Positions 22,201 through 36,436 of a DNA stretch of 64,000 nucleotides are shown here, in pieces. This DNA is from Sophora flavescens. Taxonomy: Eukaryota > Streptophyta > Magnoliopsida > Fabales > Fabaceae. Within the stretch, counting starts at the first letter, position 1; every line of letters begins with the position of its first letter. The stretch is taken from contig CM061066.1 in the NCBI GenBank assembly GCA_030762895.1, positions 9,452,047 to 9,516,046 of the forward strand, in the 5' to 3' direction. The notes beneath the pieces are model-generated. The model did no database searches, was not told the DNA's origin, and saw only the letters and a list, made by a program, of their open reading frames with translations. A program made the position numbers and the translations under genes.

Positions 22201-25200
22201 CAAAACCCTAATTCTAACCCTATTTTTGTCCCAAAACCCTATTTTTTTACTCAAAACCCTAATTCAAACACTAATTTTGACCCAAAACCCTAATTTTGAC
22301 CCGAAACCGAAATTTTGACCCAAAATAACCCAAAGCCTTAATTTTGACCCAGAACCCTAATTCTGACCCAAAAACCCTAATTCTGTCCCAAAACCCTAAT
22401 TTTGATCCAAAACCCTAATTTGAACCCTATTTTTGAACCAAAACCCTAAATTTGACTCAGAACCCTATTTTTGACCTTAAACACTAATTTTAACACAACC
22501 TTAATTCTAACCCTATTTTTGACCCAAAACCCTATTTTTAACTCAAAAACCAAATTCAAACCCAAAACCATAATGTTGACCCAAAACCCGAATTTTGACC
22601 CAAAACCCTATTTCAAACCCGAAACCCTAATTTTGACCCAAAACGGAAATTTTGTCCCAAAACCCAAATTATAACCCAGAGCCCTAATTTTGACCCAAAA
22701 CCCTAATTCTGACAAAAAACCCTATTTTAAACCCAAAATCCTAATTGAAAGCCTAAACCCTAATTTTAACCCTAAACCCTAATTCAAAGCCTAAACCCTA
22801 ATTTTGATCCTAAACCCTAAATTTGAACCAAAACCCTAATTCGAACCCTATTTTTGTCCCAAAACCCTAAATTTTACCCAGAACCCTAATTTTAATCCAA
22901 ACCCCTAAATTTTGACCCTAAACCCTAAATTTAACCCAGAACCCTAAATTTGACCCATAACCCTAATTTTGACCCAAGGCCCTAATTTAGACCAAAAACC
23001 AAATTTAGACCCAAAAACCCTAATTCTAACCCTATTTTTGTCCCAAAAACCTATTTTTTACTCAAAACCCTAATTTTGACCCAAAACCCTAATTTGGACC
23101 CAAAACCGAAATTTTGACCCAAAATAACACAATGCCCTAATTTTGACCCAAAACCCTAATTCTGACCCCAAAACCCTATTACAAACCCTATTTTTGACCC
23201 AAGACCCTAAATTTAACCCAGAACCCTATATTTGACCCAAAACCCTATTTTTAACCCTAATCCCTAATTTTGACCCAAAACCCTAATTTTGATCCTAAAC
23301 CCTAAATTTGAACCAAAACCCTATTTTTAACTGAAAAACCAAATTCAAACCCAAAACCCTAATGTTGACCCAAAACCCTAATTCAAACCCGAAACCCTAA
23401 TTTTGACCCAAAATCGAAATTTTGACCCAAAACCCAAATTATAACCCAGAGCCCTAATTTTGAACAAAAACCCTATTTTAAACCAAAAATCCTAATTGAA
23501 AGCCTAAACCCTAATTTTAACCTTAAACCCTAATTCAAAGCCTAAACCCTAATTTTGACCCAAAACCCTAAATTTGAACCAAAACCCTAATTCGAACCCT
23601 ATTTTTGTCCCAAAACCCAAAATTAAACCCAGAACCCTAATTTTAATCCAAACCTAATTTAGACCCAAAACACTATTTTTGTCCCAAAACCCTAATTTAG
23701 ACCAAAAACCTAATTTAGGACCAAAAACCCTAATTCTAACCCTATTTTTGTCCCAAAACCCTTTTTTTAACTCAAAACCCGACACCTTAATTTTGACCCA
23801 AAACCCAAAATGACCCAAAACCCAAATTCTAACCCTAATTTTGACCCAAAACCCTAATTTGGACCAAAAACCGAAATTTTGACCCAAAATAACCCAAAGC
23901 CCTAATTTTGACCCAAAACCCTAATTCTGACCCCAAAACCCTAATACGAACCCTATTTTTGACCCAAGACCCTAAATTTAACCCAGAACCCTAAATTTGA
24001 CCCAAAACCCTATTTTAAACACTAAACCCAATTCGAAGCCTAATCCCTAATTTTGACCCAAAACCCTATTTTAAACACTAAACCCAATTCAAAGCCTAAT
24101 CCCTAATTTTGACCCAAAACCCTAATTTTGATCCTAAACCCTAAATTTGAACCAAAATCCTAATTCTAACCCTATTTTTGTCCCAAAACCCTAAATTTAA
24201 CCCCAGAACCCTAATTTTAATCCAAAACCCTAAATTTTGACCCTAAACCCTGAATTTAACCAGGAACCCTAATTTTGACCCAAGACTCTAATTTAGACCC
24301 AATAACCCTAATTCTAACTCTAATTTTGACCCCAAAACTCTAATTCAAACCCAAAACCCAAATTTTGACCCTAAGCCTTAAATTTAACATAGAACCCTAA
24401 TTTTAAACCAAAATCGTAAATTTTGACCCAAAACCCTAAATTTAACCCAGAACCCTAAATTTGAACCAAAACCCAATTTCTAACCCAAAACCCAAATTCA
24501 AAGCCTAAACCCTAATTTTGACCCAAAACCCTAATTTTGATCCTAAACCCTAAATTTGAACCAAAACCCTAATTCTAACCCTATTTTTGTCCCAAAACCC
24601 TAAATTTAACCCAGAACCCTAATTTTAATCCAAAACCCTAAATTTTGACCCTAAACCCTAAAGTGAACCCAGAACCCTAAATTGACTCAGAACCCTAATT
24701 TTGACCCAAGACCCTAATTTAGACACAAAAACCCAAATTCTAACCCTATTTTTGTCCCAAAACCCTTTTTTTAACTCAAAACCCGACACATTAATTTTGA
24801 TCCAAAACCCAAATTTGGGCCCAAAACCCAAATTTTGACCCAAAACCCTAATTCTAACCCTATTTTTGTCCCAAAACCCTATTTTTTTACTTAAAACCCT
24901 AATTCAAACCCTAAACCCTAATTTTGACCCAAAACCCTAATTTGGACCCGAAACCGAAATTTTGACCCAAAATAACCCAAAGCCTTAATTTTGACCCAAA
25001 ACCCTAATTCTGAACCAAAAACCCTAATTCGAACCCTATTTTTGACCCAAAACCCTAAATTTGACCCAGAACCCTATTTTTGACCCTAAACCCTATTTTT
25101 AACTCAAAAACCAAATTCAAACCCAAAACCCTAATGTTGACCCAAAACCCTAAATTTGACCTAAAAACCTAATTTAGACCCAAAAACCCTAATTCTAACC

Positions 25201-28200
25201 CTATTTTTGTCCCAAAACCCTTTTTTTAACAAAAAACCCGACACCTTAATTTTGACCCAAAACCCAAAATTTGACCCAAAACCCAAATTCTAACCCTAAT
25301 TTAGACCCAAAACCCTAATTCTAACCCTATTTTTGTCCCAAAAACCTATTTTTTACTCAAAACCCAAATTTTGACCCAAAACCCTAATTTGGACCCAAAA
25401 CCCAAATTTTGACCCAAACTAACCCAATGCCCTAATTTTGACCCAAAACCCTAATTCTGACCCCAAAATCCTAATACGAACCCTATTTTTGACCCAAGAC
25501 CCTAAATTTAACCCAGAACACTAAATTTGACCCAAAACCCTATTTTTAACCCTAAACCCTAATTATGACCCAAAACCCTAATTTTGATCCTAAACCCTAA
25601 ATTTGAACCAAAACCCTATTTTTAACTCAAAAACCAAATTCAAACCCAAAACCCTAATGTTGACCCAAAACCCGAATTTTGACCCAAAACCCTAATTCAC
25701 ACCCGAAACCCTAATTTTGACCCAAAATCGAAAATTTGACCCAAAACCCAAATTATAACCCAGAGCCCTAATTTTGACCCAAAACCCTAATTCTGACCCA
25801 AAACCCTAATTCTGAACAAAAACCCTATTTTAAACCAAAAATCCTAATTGAAAGCCTAAACCCTAATTTTAACCCTAAACCCTAATTCAAAGCCTAAACC
25901 CTAATTTTGACCCAAAACCCTAATTTTGATCCTAAACCCTAAATTTGAACCAAAACCCTAATTCGAACCCTATTTTTGTCCCAAAACCCTAAATTTAACC
26001 CAGAACACTAATTTTAATCCAAACCTAATTTAGACCCAAAAACCCTATTTTAGACCCAAAAACCCTAATTTAGACCAAAAACCTAATTTAGGCCCAAAAA
26101 CCCTAATTCTAACCCTATTTTTGTCCCAAAACCCTTTTTTTAACTCAAAACCCGACACCTTAATTTTGACCCAAAACCCAAAATGACCCAAAACCCAAAT
26201 TCTAACCCTAATTTTCACCCAAAATCCTAATTTGGACCAAAAACCGAAATTTTGACCCAAAATAACCCAAAGTCCTAAATTTGACCCAAAACCCTAATTC
26301 TGACCCCATATTTGTCCCAAGACCCTAAATTTAACCCAGAACCCTAAATTTGACCCAAAACCCTATTTTAAACACTAAACCCAATTCAAAGCCTAATCCC
26401 TAATTTTGACCCAAAACCCTAATTTTGATCCTAAACCCTAAATTTGAACCAAAATCCTAATTCTAACCCTATTTTTGTCCCAAAACCCTAAATTTAACCC
26501 CAGAACCCTAATTTTAATCCAAAACCCTAAATTTTGACCCTAAACCCTGAATTTAACCAGGAACCGTAATTTTGACCCAAGACTCTAATTTAGACCCAAT
26601 AACCCTAATTCTAACTCTAATTTTGACCCCAAAACTCTAATTCAAACCCAAAACCCAAATTTTGACCCTAAGCCTTAAATTTAACATAGAACCCTAATTT
26701 TAAACCAAAATCGTAAATTTTGACCCAAAACCCTAAATTTAACCCAGAACCCTAAATTTGAACCAAAACCCAATTTCTAACCCAAAACCCAAATTCAAAG
26801 CCTAAACCCTAACTTTGACCAAAAAACCCTAATTTTGATCCTAAACCCTAAATTTGAACCAAAACCCTAATTCTAACCCTATTTTTGTCCCAAAACCCTA
26901 AATTTAACCCAGAACCCTAATTTTAATCCAAAACCCTAAATTTTGACCCTAAACCTAAAGTGAACCCAAACCCTAAATTGACTCGAACCCTAATTTTGAC
27001 CCAAGACCCTAATTTATAACCAAAAACCCAAATTCTAACCATATTTTTGTCCCAAAACCCTTTTTTTAACTCAAAACCACATATTGATCCAAAACCCAAA
27101 TTTGGCCCAAAACCCAAATTTTGACCCAAAACCCTAATTCTAACCCCATTTTTGTTCCAAAAACCTAATTTTTTACTTACAACCCTAATTAAAACCCAAA
27201 ACCCTAATTTTGACCCAAAACCCTAATTTGGACCAAAAAGACTAAAATAACCCAAAGCCTTAATTTTGACCAAAACCCTAATTCCAAAACCCTAATTTAA
27301 CCTATTTGACCCAAAACCCTAAATATGACCCAGAACCCTATTTTTGACCCTAAACTCTATTTTTAACTCAAAAACCAAATTCAAACCCAAAACCCTAATG
27401 TTGACCCAAAACCCTAAATTTGACCTAAAAACCTAATTTAGACCCAAAAACCCTAATTCTAACCCTATTTTTGTCCCAAAACCCTTTTTTTAACAAAAAA
27501 CCCGACACCTTAATTTTGACCCAAAACCCAAAATTTGACCCAAAACCCAAATTTAGACCCAAAACCCTAATTCTAACCCTATTTTTGTCCCAAAAACCTA
27601 TTTTTTACTCAAAACCCTAATTTTGACCCAAAACCGAAATTTTGACCCAAAATAACCCAATGCCCTAATTTTGACCCAAAACCCTAATTCTTACCCCAAA
27701 ACCCTAATTTTGACCCAAAACCCTAATTTTGATCCTAAACCCTAAATTTGACCAAAACCCTAATTCGAACCCTATTTTTGTCCCAAAACCCAAAATTAAA
27801 CCCAGAACCCTAATTTTAATCCAAACCTAATTTAGACCCAAAAACACTATTTTTGTCCCAAAACCCTAATTTAGACCAAAAACCTAATTTAGGACCAAAA
27901 ACCCTAATTCTAACCCTATTTTTGCCCCAAAACCCTTTTTTTAACTCCAAACCCGACACCTTAATTTTGACCCAAAACCCAAAATGACCCAAAACCCAAA
28001 TTCTAACCCTAATTTTGACCCAAAACCCTAATTTGGACCAAAAACCGAAATTTTGACCCAAAATAACCCAAAGTCCTAAATTTGACCCAAAACCCTAATT
28101 CTGACCCCATATTTGTCCCAAGACCCTAAATTTAACCCAGAACCCTAAATTTGACCCAAAACCCTAAATTTTGACCCTAAACCCTGAATTTAACCAGGAA

Positions 28201-31200
28201 CCGTAATTTTGACCCAAGACTCTAATTTAGACCCAATAACCCTAATTCTAACTCTAATTTTGACCCCAAAACTCTACTTCAAACCCAAAACCCAAATTTT
28301 GACCCTAAGCCTTAAATTTAACATAGAACCCTAATTTTAAACCAAAATCGTAAATTTTGACCCAAAACCTTAAATTTAACCCAGAACCCTAAATTTGATC
28401 CAAAACCCAATTTCTAACCCAAAACCCAAATTCAAAGCCTAAACCCTAATTTTGACCCAAAACCCTAATTTTGATCCTAAACCCTAAATTTGAACCAAAA
28501 CCCTAATTCTAACCCTATTTTTGTCCCAAAACCCTAAATTTAACCCAGAACCCTAATTTTAATCCAAAACCCTAAATTTTGACCCTAAACCCTAAAGTGA
28601 ACCCAGAACCCTAAATTGACTCAGAACCCTAATTTTGACCCAAGACCCTAATTTAGACACAAAAACCCAAATTCTAACCCTATTTTTGTCCCAAAACCCT
28701 TTTTTTAACTCAAAACCCGACACATTAATTTTGATCCAAAACCCAAATTTGGGCCCAAAACCCAAAATTTTGACCCAAAACCCTAATTCTAACCCTATTT
28801 TTGTCCCAAAACCCTATTTTTTTACTTAAAACCCTAATTCAAACCCTAAACCCTAATTTTGACCCAAAACCCTAATTTGGACCCGAAACCGAAATTTTGA
28901 CCCAAAATAACCCAAAGCCTTAATTTTGACCCAAAACCCTAATTCTGAACCAAAAACCCTAATTCGAACCCTATTTTTGACCCAAAACCCTAAATTTGAC
29001 CCAGAACCCTATTTTTGACCCTAAACCCTATTTTTAACTCAAAAACCAAATTCAAACCCAAAACCCTAATGTTGACCCAAAACCCTAAATTTGACCTAAA
29101 AACCTAATTTAGACCCAAAAACCCTAATTCTAACCCTATTTTTGTCCCAAAACCCTTTTTTTAACAAAAAACCCGACACCTTAATTTTGACCCAAAACCC
29201 AAAATTTGACCCAAAACCCAAATTCTAACCCTAATTTAGACCCAAAACCCTAATTCTAACCCTATTTTTGTCCCAAAAACCTATTTTTTACTCAAAACCC
29301 TAATTTTGACCCAAAACCCTAATTTGGACCCAAAACCGAAATTTTGACCCAAAATAACCCAAAGCCCTAATTTTGACCCAAAACCCTAATTCTGACCCCA
29401 AAACCCTAATACGAACCCTATTTTTGACCCAAGACCCTAAATTTAACCCAGAACACTAAATTTGACCCAAAACCCTATTTTTAACCCTAAACCCTAATTA
29501 TGACCCAAAACCCTAATTTTGATCCTAAACCCTAAATTTGAACCAAAACCCTATTTTTAACTCAAAAACCAAATTCAAACCCAAAACCCTAATGTTGACC
29601 CAAAACCCGAATTTTGACCCAAAACCCTAATTCAAACCCGAAACCCTAATTTTGACCCAAAATCGAAATTTTGACCCAAAACCCAAATTATAACCCAGAG
29701 CCCTAATTTTGACCCAAAACCCTAATTCTGACCCAAAACCCTAATTCTGACAAAAAACCCTATTTTAAACCAAAAATCCTAATTGAAAGCCTAAACCCTA
29801 ATTTTAACCCTAAACCCTAATTCAAAGCCTAAACCCTAATTTTGACCCAAAACCCTAATTTTGATCCTAAACCCTAAATTTGAACCAAAACCCTAATTCG
29901 AACCCTATTTTTGTCCCAAAACCCTAAATTAAACCCAGAACCCTAATTTTAATCCAAACCTAATTTAGACCCAAAAACACTATTTTTGTCCCAAAACCCT
30001 AATTTAGACCAAAAACCTAATTTAGGACCAAAAACCCTAATTCTAACCCTATTTTTGTCCCAAAACCCTTTTTTTAACTCAAAACCCGACACCTTAATTT
30101 TGACCCAAAACCCAAAATGACCCAAAACCCAAATTCTAACCCTAATTTTGACCCAAAACCCTAATTTGGACCAAAAACCGAAATTTTGACCCAAAATAAC
30201 CCAAAGCCCTAATTTTGACCCAAAACCCTAATTCTGACCCCAAAACCCTAATACGAACCCTATTTTTGACCCAAGACCCTAAATTTAACCCAGAACCCTA
30301 AATTTGACCCAAAACCCTATTTTAAACACTAAACCCAATTCAAAGCCTAATCCCTAATTTTGACCCAAAACCCTAATTTTGATCCTAAACCCTAAATTTG
30401 AACCAAAATCCTAATTCTGACCCCATATTTGTCCCAAGACCCTAAATTTAACCCAGAACCCTAAATTTGACCCAAAACCCTAAATTTTGACCCTAAACCC
30501 TGAATTTAACCAGGAACCGTAATTTTGACCCAAGACTCTAATTTAGACCCAATAACCCTAATTCTAACTCTAATTTTGACCCCAAAACTCTAATTCAAAC
30601 CCAAAACCCAAATTTTGACCCTAAGCCTTAAATTTAACATAGAACCCTAATTTTAAACCAAAATCGTAAATTTTGACCCAAAACCCTAAATTTAACCCAG
30701 AACCCTAAATTTGAACCAAAACCCAATTTCTAACCCAAAACCCAAATTCAAAGCCTAAACCCTAATTTTGACCCAAAACCCTAATTTTGATCCTAAACCC
30801 TAAATTTGAACCAAAACCCTAATTCTAACCCTATTTTTGTCCCAAAACCCTAAATTTAACCCAGAACCCTAATTTTAATCCAAAACCCTAAATTTTGACC
30901 CTAAACCCTAAAGTGAACCCAGAACCCTAAATTGACTCAGAACCCTAATTTTGACCCAAGACCCTAATTTAGACACAAAAACCCAAATTCTAACCCTATT
31001 TTTGTCCCAAAACCCTTTTTTTAACTCAAAACCCGACACCTTAATTTTGATCCAAAACCCAAATTTGGGCCCAAAACCCAAATTTTGACCCAAAACCCTA
31101 ATTCTAACCCTATTTTAGTCCCAAAACCCTATTTTTTTACTCAAAACCCTAATTCAAACCCTGAATCCTAATTTGGACCCGAAACCCTAATTTGGACCCG

Positions 31201-31464
31201 AAACCGAAATTTCGACCCAAAATAACCCAAAGCCTTAATTTTTACCAAAAACCCTAATTCTGAACCAAAAACCCTAATTCGAACCCTATTTTTGACCCAA
31301 AACCCTAAATTTCACCTAGAACCCTATTTTTGACCCTAAACCCTATTTTTAACTCAAAAACCAAATTCAAACCCAAAACCCTAAATTTGACCTAAAAACC
31401 TAATTTAGACCCAAAAACCCTAATTCTAACCCTATTTTTGACCCAAAACCCAAAATTTGACCCA
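16276..31464 (+). repeat. Telomere-like satellite, main left array with higher-order repeats
   Basis: 15.2 kb of the same 7-nt/12-nt CCC-started units, all in one orientation. Higher-order structure is visible: the marker CTAATGTTGAC recurs at about 17450, 19006, 19921, 20838, 22571, 23360, 25132, 25655, 27396, 29067 and 29590. No gene is present. Minus-strand open frames rich in FGFWVKIRV are read-through of the satellite. 26940-27360 is noisier than its duplicates. Confidence 0.95.
24500..31464 (+). repeat. 3.93-kb higher-order repeat of the satellite
   Basis: Markers recur with a constant offset: AAAGTGAACC at 24660 and 28594 (3,934 bp), and at 26957 and 30910 (3,953 bp). CTAATGTTGAC at 25132 and 29067, and at 25655 and 29590, gives 3,935 bp both times. 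The unit itself has two related halves of about 2.3 and 1.6 kb. The block ends at the assembly gap, so copy number is unknown. Confidence 0.85.
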
Positions 31465-31964
31465 NNNNNNNNNNNNNNNNNNNNNNNNNNNNNNNNNNNN
31501 NNNNNNNNNNNNNNNNNNNNNNNNNNNNNNNNNNNNNNNNNNNNNNNNNNNNNNNNNNNNNNNNNNNNNNNNNNNNNNNNNNNNNNNNNNNNNNNNNNNN
31601 NNNNNNNNNNNNNNNNNNNNNNNNNNNNNNNNNNNNNNNNNNNNNNNNNNNNNNNNNNNNNNNNNNNNNNNNNNNNNNNNNNNNNNNNNNNNNNNNNNNN
31701 NNNNNNNNNNNNNNNNNNNNNNNNNNNNNNNNNNNNNNNNNNNNNNNNNNNNNNNNNNNNNNNNNNNNNNNNNNNNNNNNNNNNNNNNNNNNNNNNNNNN
31801 NNNNNNNNNNNNNNNNNNNNNNNNNNNNNNNNNNNNNNNNNNNNNNNNNNNNNNNNNNNNNNNNNNNNNNNNNNNNNNNNNNNNNNNNNNNNNNNNNNNN
31901 NNNNNNNNNNNNNNNNNNNNNNNNNNNNNNNNNNNNNNNNNNNNNNNNNNNNNNNNNNNNNNNN
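31465..31964. other. Assembly gap, 500 N
   Basis: Exactly 500 undetermined bases, a conventional scaffold placeholder, so the true length is unknown. It lies within satellite. Any open frame across it is meaningless. Confidence 1.
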
Positions 31965-33418
31965 ACCCAAAATCCAAATTGAAAGTCTAAACCCTAATTC
32001 AAAGCCTAAACCTAATAATTTGAACAAAACCCTCATTCGAACCTCATTTTTGTCCCAAAAACCTAAATTTAACCCATAACCCTAAAATTAATACAAACCC
32101 CTAAATTTTGACCACATAAAAACCATAAATTTAACCGAGAACCCCTGGATTTGACCCATGCCCTAATTTTGACCTAAGACCCTAATTTAGACCAAAAACC
32201 TAATTTAGACCCAAAACCCTAATTCTAACCCTATTTTGTCCCAAAACCCTTTTTTTAACCCAAAACCCGACACCATAATTTTGACCCAATACCCAAAATT
32301 TGACCCAAAACCCAAATTATAACCCTAATTAAGACCCAAAACCCTAATTCTGACCATATTTTTGTCCCAAAAACCTATTTTTTTACTCAAAACCCTAATT
32401 TTAACCCAAAACCCTAATTTGGACCCAAAACCGAAATTTTGACCCAAAATAACCCAAAGCCCTAATTTTAACCCAAAACCCTATTCTGGCCTCAAAACCC
32501 TAATCCGAACCTATTTTTGACCCAAGACCCTAAATTTAACCTTAACCCTAAATTTGACCCAAAACCCTATTTTTAACCCTAAACCCTAATTCAAAGCCTA
32601 AAACCTAATTTTGACCCAAAAGCCTAATTTTGATCCTAAACCCTAAATTTGAACCAAAACCCTAATTTTAACCATATTTTTGTCCCAAAAACCTAAATTT
32701 AACCCAGAACCCTAATTTTAATCCAAAACCCAAAATTTTGACCCTAAACCCTAAAGTTAACCCATAACCCTAAATTTGACTCATAACCCTAAATTTGGCC
32801 CAAGACCCTAATTTAGACCCAAAAACCCAAATTCTAACCCTATTTTTGTCCCAAAACCCTTTTTTTTAACTCAAAACCAGACACCTTATTTTTGACCCCA
32901 AACGAAATTTGGGCCCAAAAACCCAAATTTTGACCAAACTAATTTAGACCCAAAACCTAATTCTAACCTATTTTTGTCCCAAAACCTATTTCTTCTCAAA
33001 ACCCTAATTCAAACCTAAACCCTAATTTTGACCCAAAACCCTAATTTGGACCCAAAACGAAATTTTGACTGAAAATAACCCAAAGCCCTACCTCGGCCTA
33101 AAAACCCTAGCACTCCTAAAAACCCTATCTTGGACCAAAACCTAATCTCGATCCAAAACCTAATTCGAACCCTATTTTTGACCCCAAAACCCTAAATTTG
33201 ACACAACCCCATTTTTGACCCTAAACCCTAATTTTACTTAAAACCATAATTCTAACCCTTATTTTTGACCCAAACCCTATTTTTAACTCAAACCAAATTC
33301 AAACCCAAATCCCTAATGGTGACCCAAAACCCTAAATTTGACCCAAAACCCTAATTCAAACAAGAAACCCCAATTTTGACCCAAATCGAAATTTTGCCCA
33401 ACCCCCAAATTATAAACT
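31965..33418 (+). repeat. Telomere-like satellite right of the gap (low quality)
   Basis: Runs in parallel with about 45825-47328 and 59745-61213, sharing rare variants such as ATAAATTTAACCGAGAAC with the last. Many single-base losses and garbled stretches (for example 33085-33160) make it look like unpolished contig-end sequence. Confidence 0.85.
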
Positions 33419-33943
33419 CGTAATGTGCTCGTTTTTAGTTACGCTATTTAACAGTTAAAATATAATTACACATACGATTAATTATTTTATTTGGATGTTT
33501 ATGTTCATTTGTGTTATGTGGTTTAGTTTGAGTAATTAAATTACTCTCTTCAAATTATTTTATTAGGTGCGTTAGCACTTACTTATTCGATGAATGCACG
33601 TTTAATGGACAATAATTTACGTTATTGTCATTATTATACCAGTACAGAAAAATATTTTAAATAATATGTTTTAAGAGAAAAGCATTTTCATATTTTCATT
33701 CTACTTAATTTTTGAGTTGAAAATAAACTGGTTTGACCTTAATCGGAGATTAAATTTTGGACCGAGTATTTTCTTAGTTGATCAGTCCAACTATTAATCT
33801 TCACTCTAATTTGAATTTTGAAATTATATATTTATCAATCTTTATTTTTAGATTCCAAAAAGTAAAAACATGTTTATTTTAGGCTTAATATTTTATCACT
33901 CATTGGTGTACCTATCACTAAATGTTAAGTTAAAACATAAAAA

Positions 33944-34147
33944 CTCTCTCTTCCTTTCTCTCATTAGATAGTAACTCTCTCTTTCTCTCTGTTTCTCTTT
34001 CTTTCTTTTCTTCTTTTTCTCTTTCTTCTTTTCTCCTTTTCTCTTTCTTTATTTTTCTTCTTCTTTCTTTTCTCGTTCTTTCTTTCTCTGCTGCTGCTTT
34101 CTTCTTCTCTCTTTCTTTTCTTTTTCTTCTTTCTTTTTGTTCTTCCT
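33944..34147. repeat. Polypyrimidine tract in LTR, copy 1
   Basis: About 200 bp of almost pure C/T (CTTTCTCT-type). It produces false Lys/Glu/Arg-rich frames on the minus strand. Equivalent tracts lie at 47854-48058 and 61739-61943. Confidence 0.85.
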
Positions 34148-35427
34148 CGGCATAACATTTTTTTCTTTCTTCTCTCCCAACTTCAAAAACCAAAGTCTCA
34201 TCTCCCTCCACTCTGCATAACAACCGCGTCGGCGAGCTCCGAACGCGCGATCTGGCCGAGCTCCGCCGTCACGGATTTCGTGTCTCCACCGCATGAGAAC
34301 GCGAGCACGCCGCCCTCCATGGTGGTTTCCACCATGTGAGTTACCTTAAGCTCTTCCTTCTCCTTCTTCTTGGTCTTACTCTGTCTCTCTCTTTTTGGTG
34401 TTCACGAAAATGAACCGTCAGCTACGTCAACCACCACAAAGACCACCATAAGCTTGCCTTCTTCCTTGGGTAAGTGGTTTCCTCACTTCCTTTGCTCAGA
34501 TTCAAAACCCCAAATTGATTTTTTTAAACCCCTAACCCTAGGTTTTGATTTTAATTCTCAAAATCTGAAATTAATTGGTGTTTTTCAAATTGGGAGCATG
34601 ATTAAGTGTCTCCCCTAAATCAATTTTGTCAATCTCTTGTTAAACTGATTTTTCTCAATTTTCATCTTGAGACTAAAAACACCCCAAATCTGTTTTAATT
34701 TAAATCAATGATGCTTTTGAGAAATTAAGTATTTTAGTGAGTTAAATTTATAGTATTTATGTTGAGAAATTAATTTAGTATTTTGTCCTGTTTGTTTCAA
34801 TCTTGGGATCGTCTCCCTGGGATGTTTTTCATGTTAGTGCTTGCTCGGGAGCGGAAATTACTTTCTTGGAACTGTTTGAGCTGAGTGCATCGCTGCCAAG
34901 TGCTTGGAAAACTATGAACACCTTTAAGGTGGGGAAAGAATCAATCTACCGTCCGGAGCGATAAGTAGTAGATTATATATTAATTGTGTAGGGCGACCCA
35001 AACCCTACTAGAAAATCGAATAATCGACAAGAACAAAATCACGTTGGAGTTGTTTTTACGTAAAACCAATGTTGATTCGGGGATTGTAGGTTTATCGGTG
35101 TTGGATTGCTTATATGATATTGGGGATGTATGAATTTATTGATCTTGATATTATGTGATATTTTATGATGATTGATATGTTTATGTGAGAATGTATTATA
35201 GCTTGATGATAATTACTCCTTTGTTCCACAATGTTTTGATATATGGTTAGAGATTTTGATGTGTATTATTACATGGTAATTAGAGTAATGTGTGCGGGGT
35301 TCATGAGATCCGAGTTTAGAAGTGCCTAATTAGAGATGTGATTATTGTTGGGTTTATTCATGAAATAGTGATGAGGGTTACCGCACTGGGGGTGACTGAA
35401 ACATGGTCCGTGATATTTTCATATGAT

Positions 35428-35580
35428 CGACTTGAAAACATAGTCACGGTTGGCTTGAAACATAGTTGTAGTCCGGTTGGCTTGTAACATAGTTCTGTTG
35501 GCTTGAAACATAGTCGCTAGCTTGAAACATAGTCTGGTTGGCTTGAAACATAGTCTCGTTGACTTGAAACATAGTCCGGT
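35428..35580. repeat. 21-bp minisatellite in LTR, copy 1 (degraded)
   Basis: Tandem TTGGCTTGAAACATAGTCTG units, irregular here: CTG in the unit often reads CCG, CG or is lost, whereas copies 2 and 3 are regular. Confidence 0.8.
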
Positions 35581-36436
35581 TTTACTTGAGATGGAAATTT
35601 GGATACGTGGCGTGGCCAAACATTATCTTGCATTGCATTGCATCATGACAAAGGGTAGAGGAGGATATATATCAATTTGAGGATGACTTGTTAGGACTGT
35701 GTGTTGATTGTCTATGGCAATTAGTGTATCATTTGCTATGAATCTTTTCCGTTTTTGATGATAGAACTGTTTCTTATCCCCTGCATCTCTCTGCATGTTG
35801 TATTTGTTTATTATGAAATCGTACCAGAAGACTTGGTGGACAAACTTAATGACGAGGGATTGGACGGGATTCCTATGAGCAGAATGCCGGAGCTCGAGTC
35901 TTGACCCATGGTGATTGGGTCCGGGTAGTATATGGTCGGTGCATCTTGTGAGACGTTTTAGATGTTTTCGAGTTGTTTAGTATTTTTGTCTAAGTCTATG
36001 CCTGTGAGGGCTCCTCTGAGAGGATACCTCAACAGTGTTTTGGTAATGTAATAGATAAACTTGGGGTATTTATATATTATAATCTTGCGAATATTTTATG
36101 TTCTTAATGAAATGTGTATGTGTATGAAAACCAATTTGGGATTATTATCTATTTATTATCTCCTAATTCTTTATCACAACTGGAGTTTGTGTATTTATTT
36201 TCCGCTCCTGGCAATTGATGTAAGACCGAGAGACCATTTATGGTTGGATTAAATTTTGAAGTTATAAAACTGTCCTATCGGTGTGTTTTTAGACGTCATA
36301 CAAATCTCCGATTTTTAAAGGGGACATTTCGGAAAATGATTTGTGAAAATCTTTAACGCTAAACACGCGCTTAAGGAACTAATAATTGTGGTTTTTAAAC
36401 TAAATGTCACAAAGGGGCACACTGGGTGTCTCATTT

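Noticed and set aside
21138..31093. Minus-strand open frames of 60-80 codons rich in FGFWVKIRV, recurring every 2-4 kb
   Set aside because: They are read-through of the 7/12-nt satellite; the repetition follows the higher-order repeat and there is no start context, domain or codon bias.
31392..32079. Long open frames of 177-214 codons
   Set aside because: They are mostly the 500-N gap translated as unknown residues.
33930..34294. Lys/Glu/Arg-rich frames, also at 47959-48207 and 61844-62134
   Set aside because: Antisense of the LTR polypyrimidine tract; low complexity, no domain.
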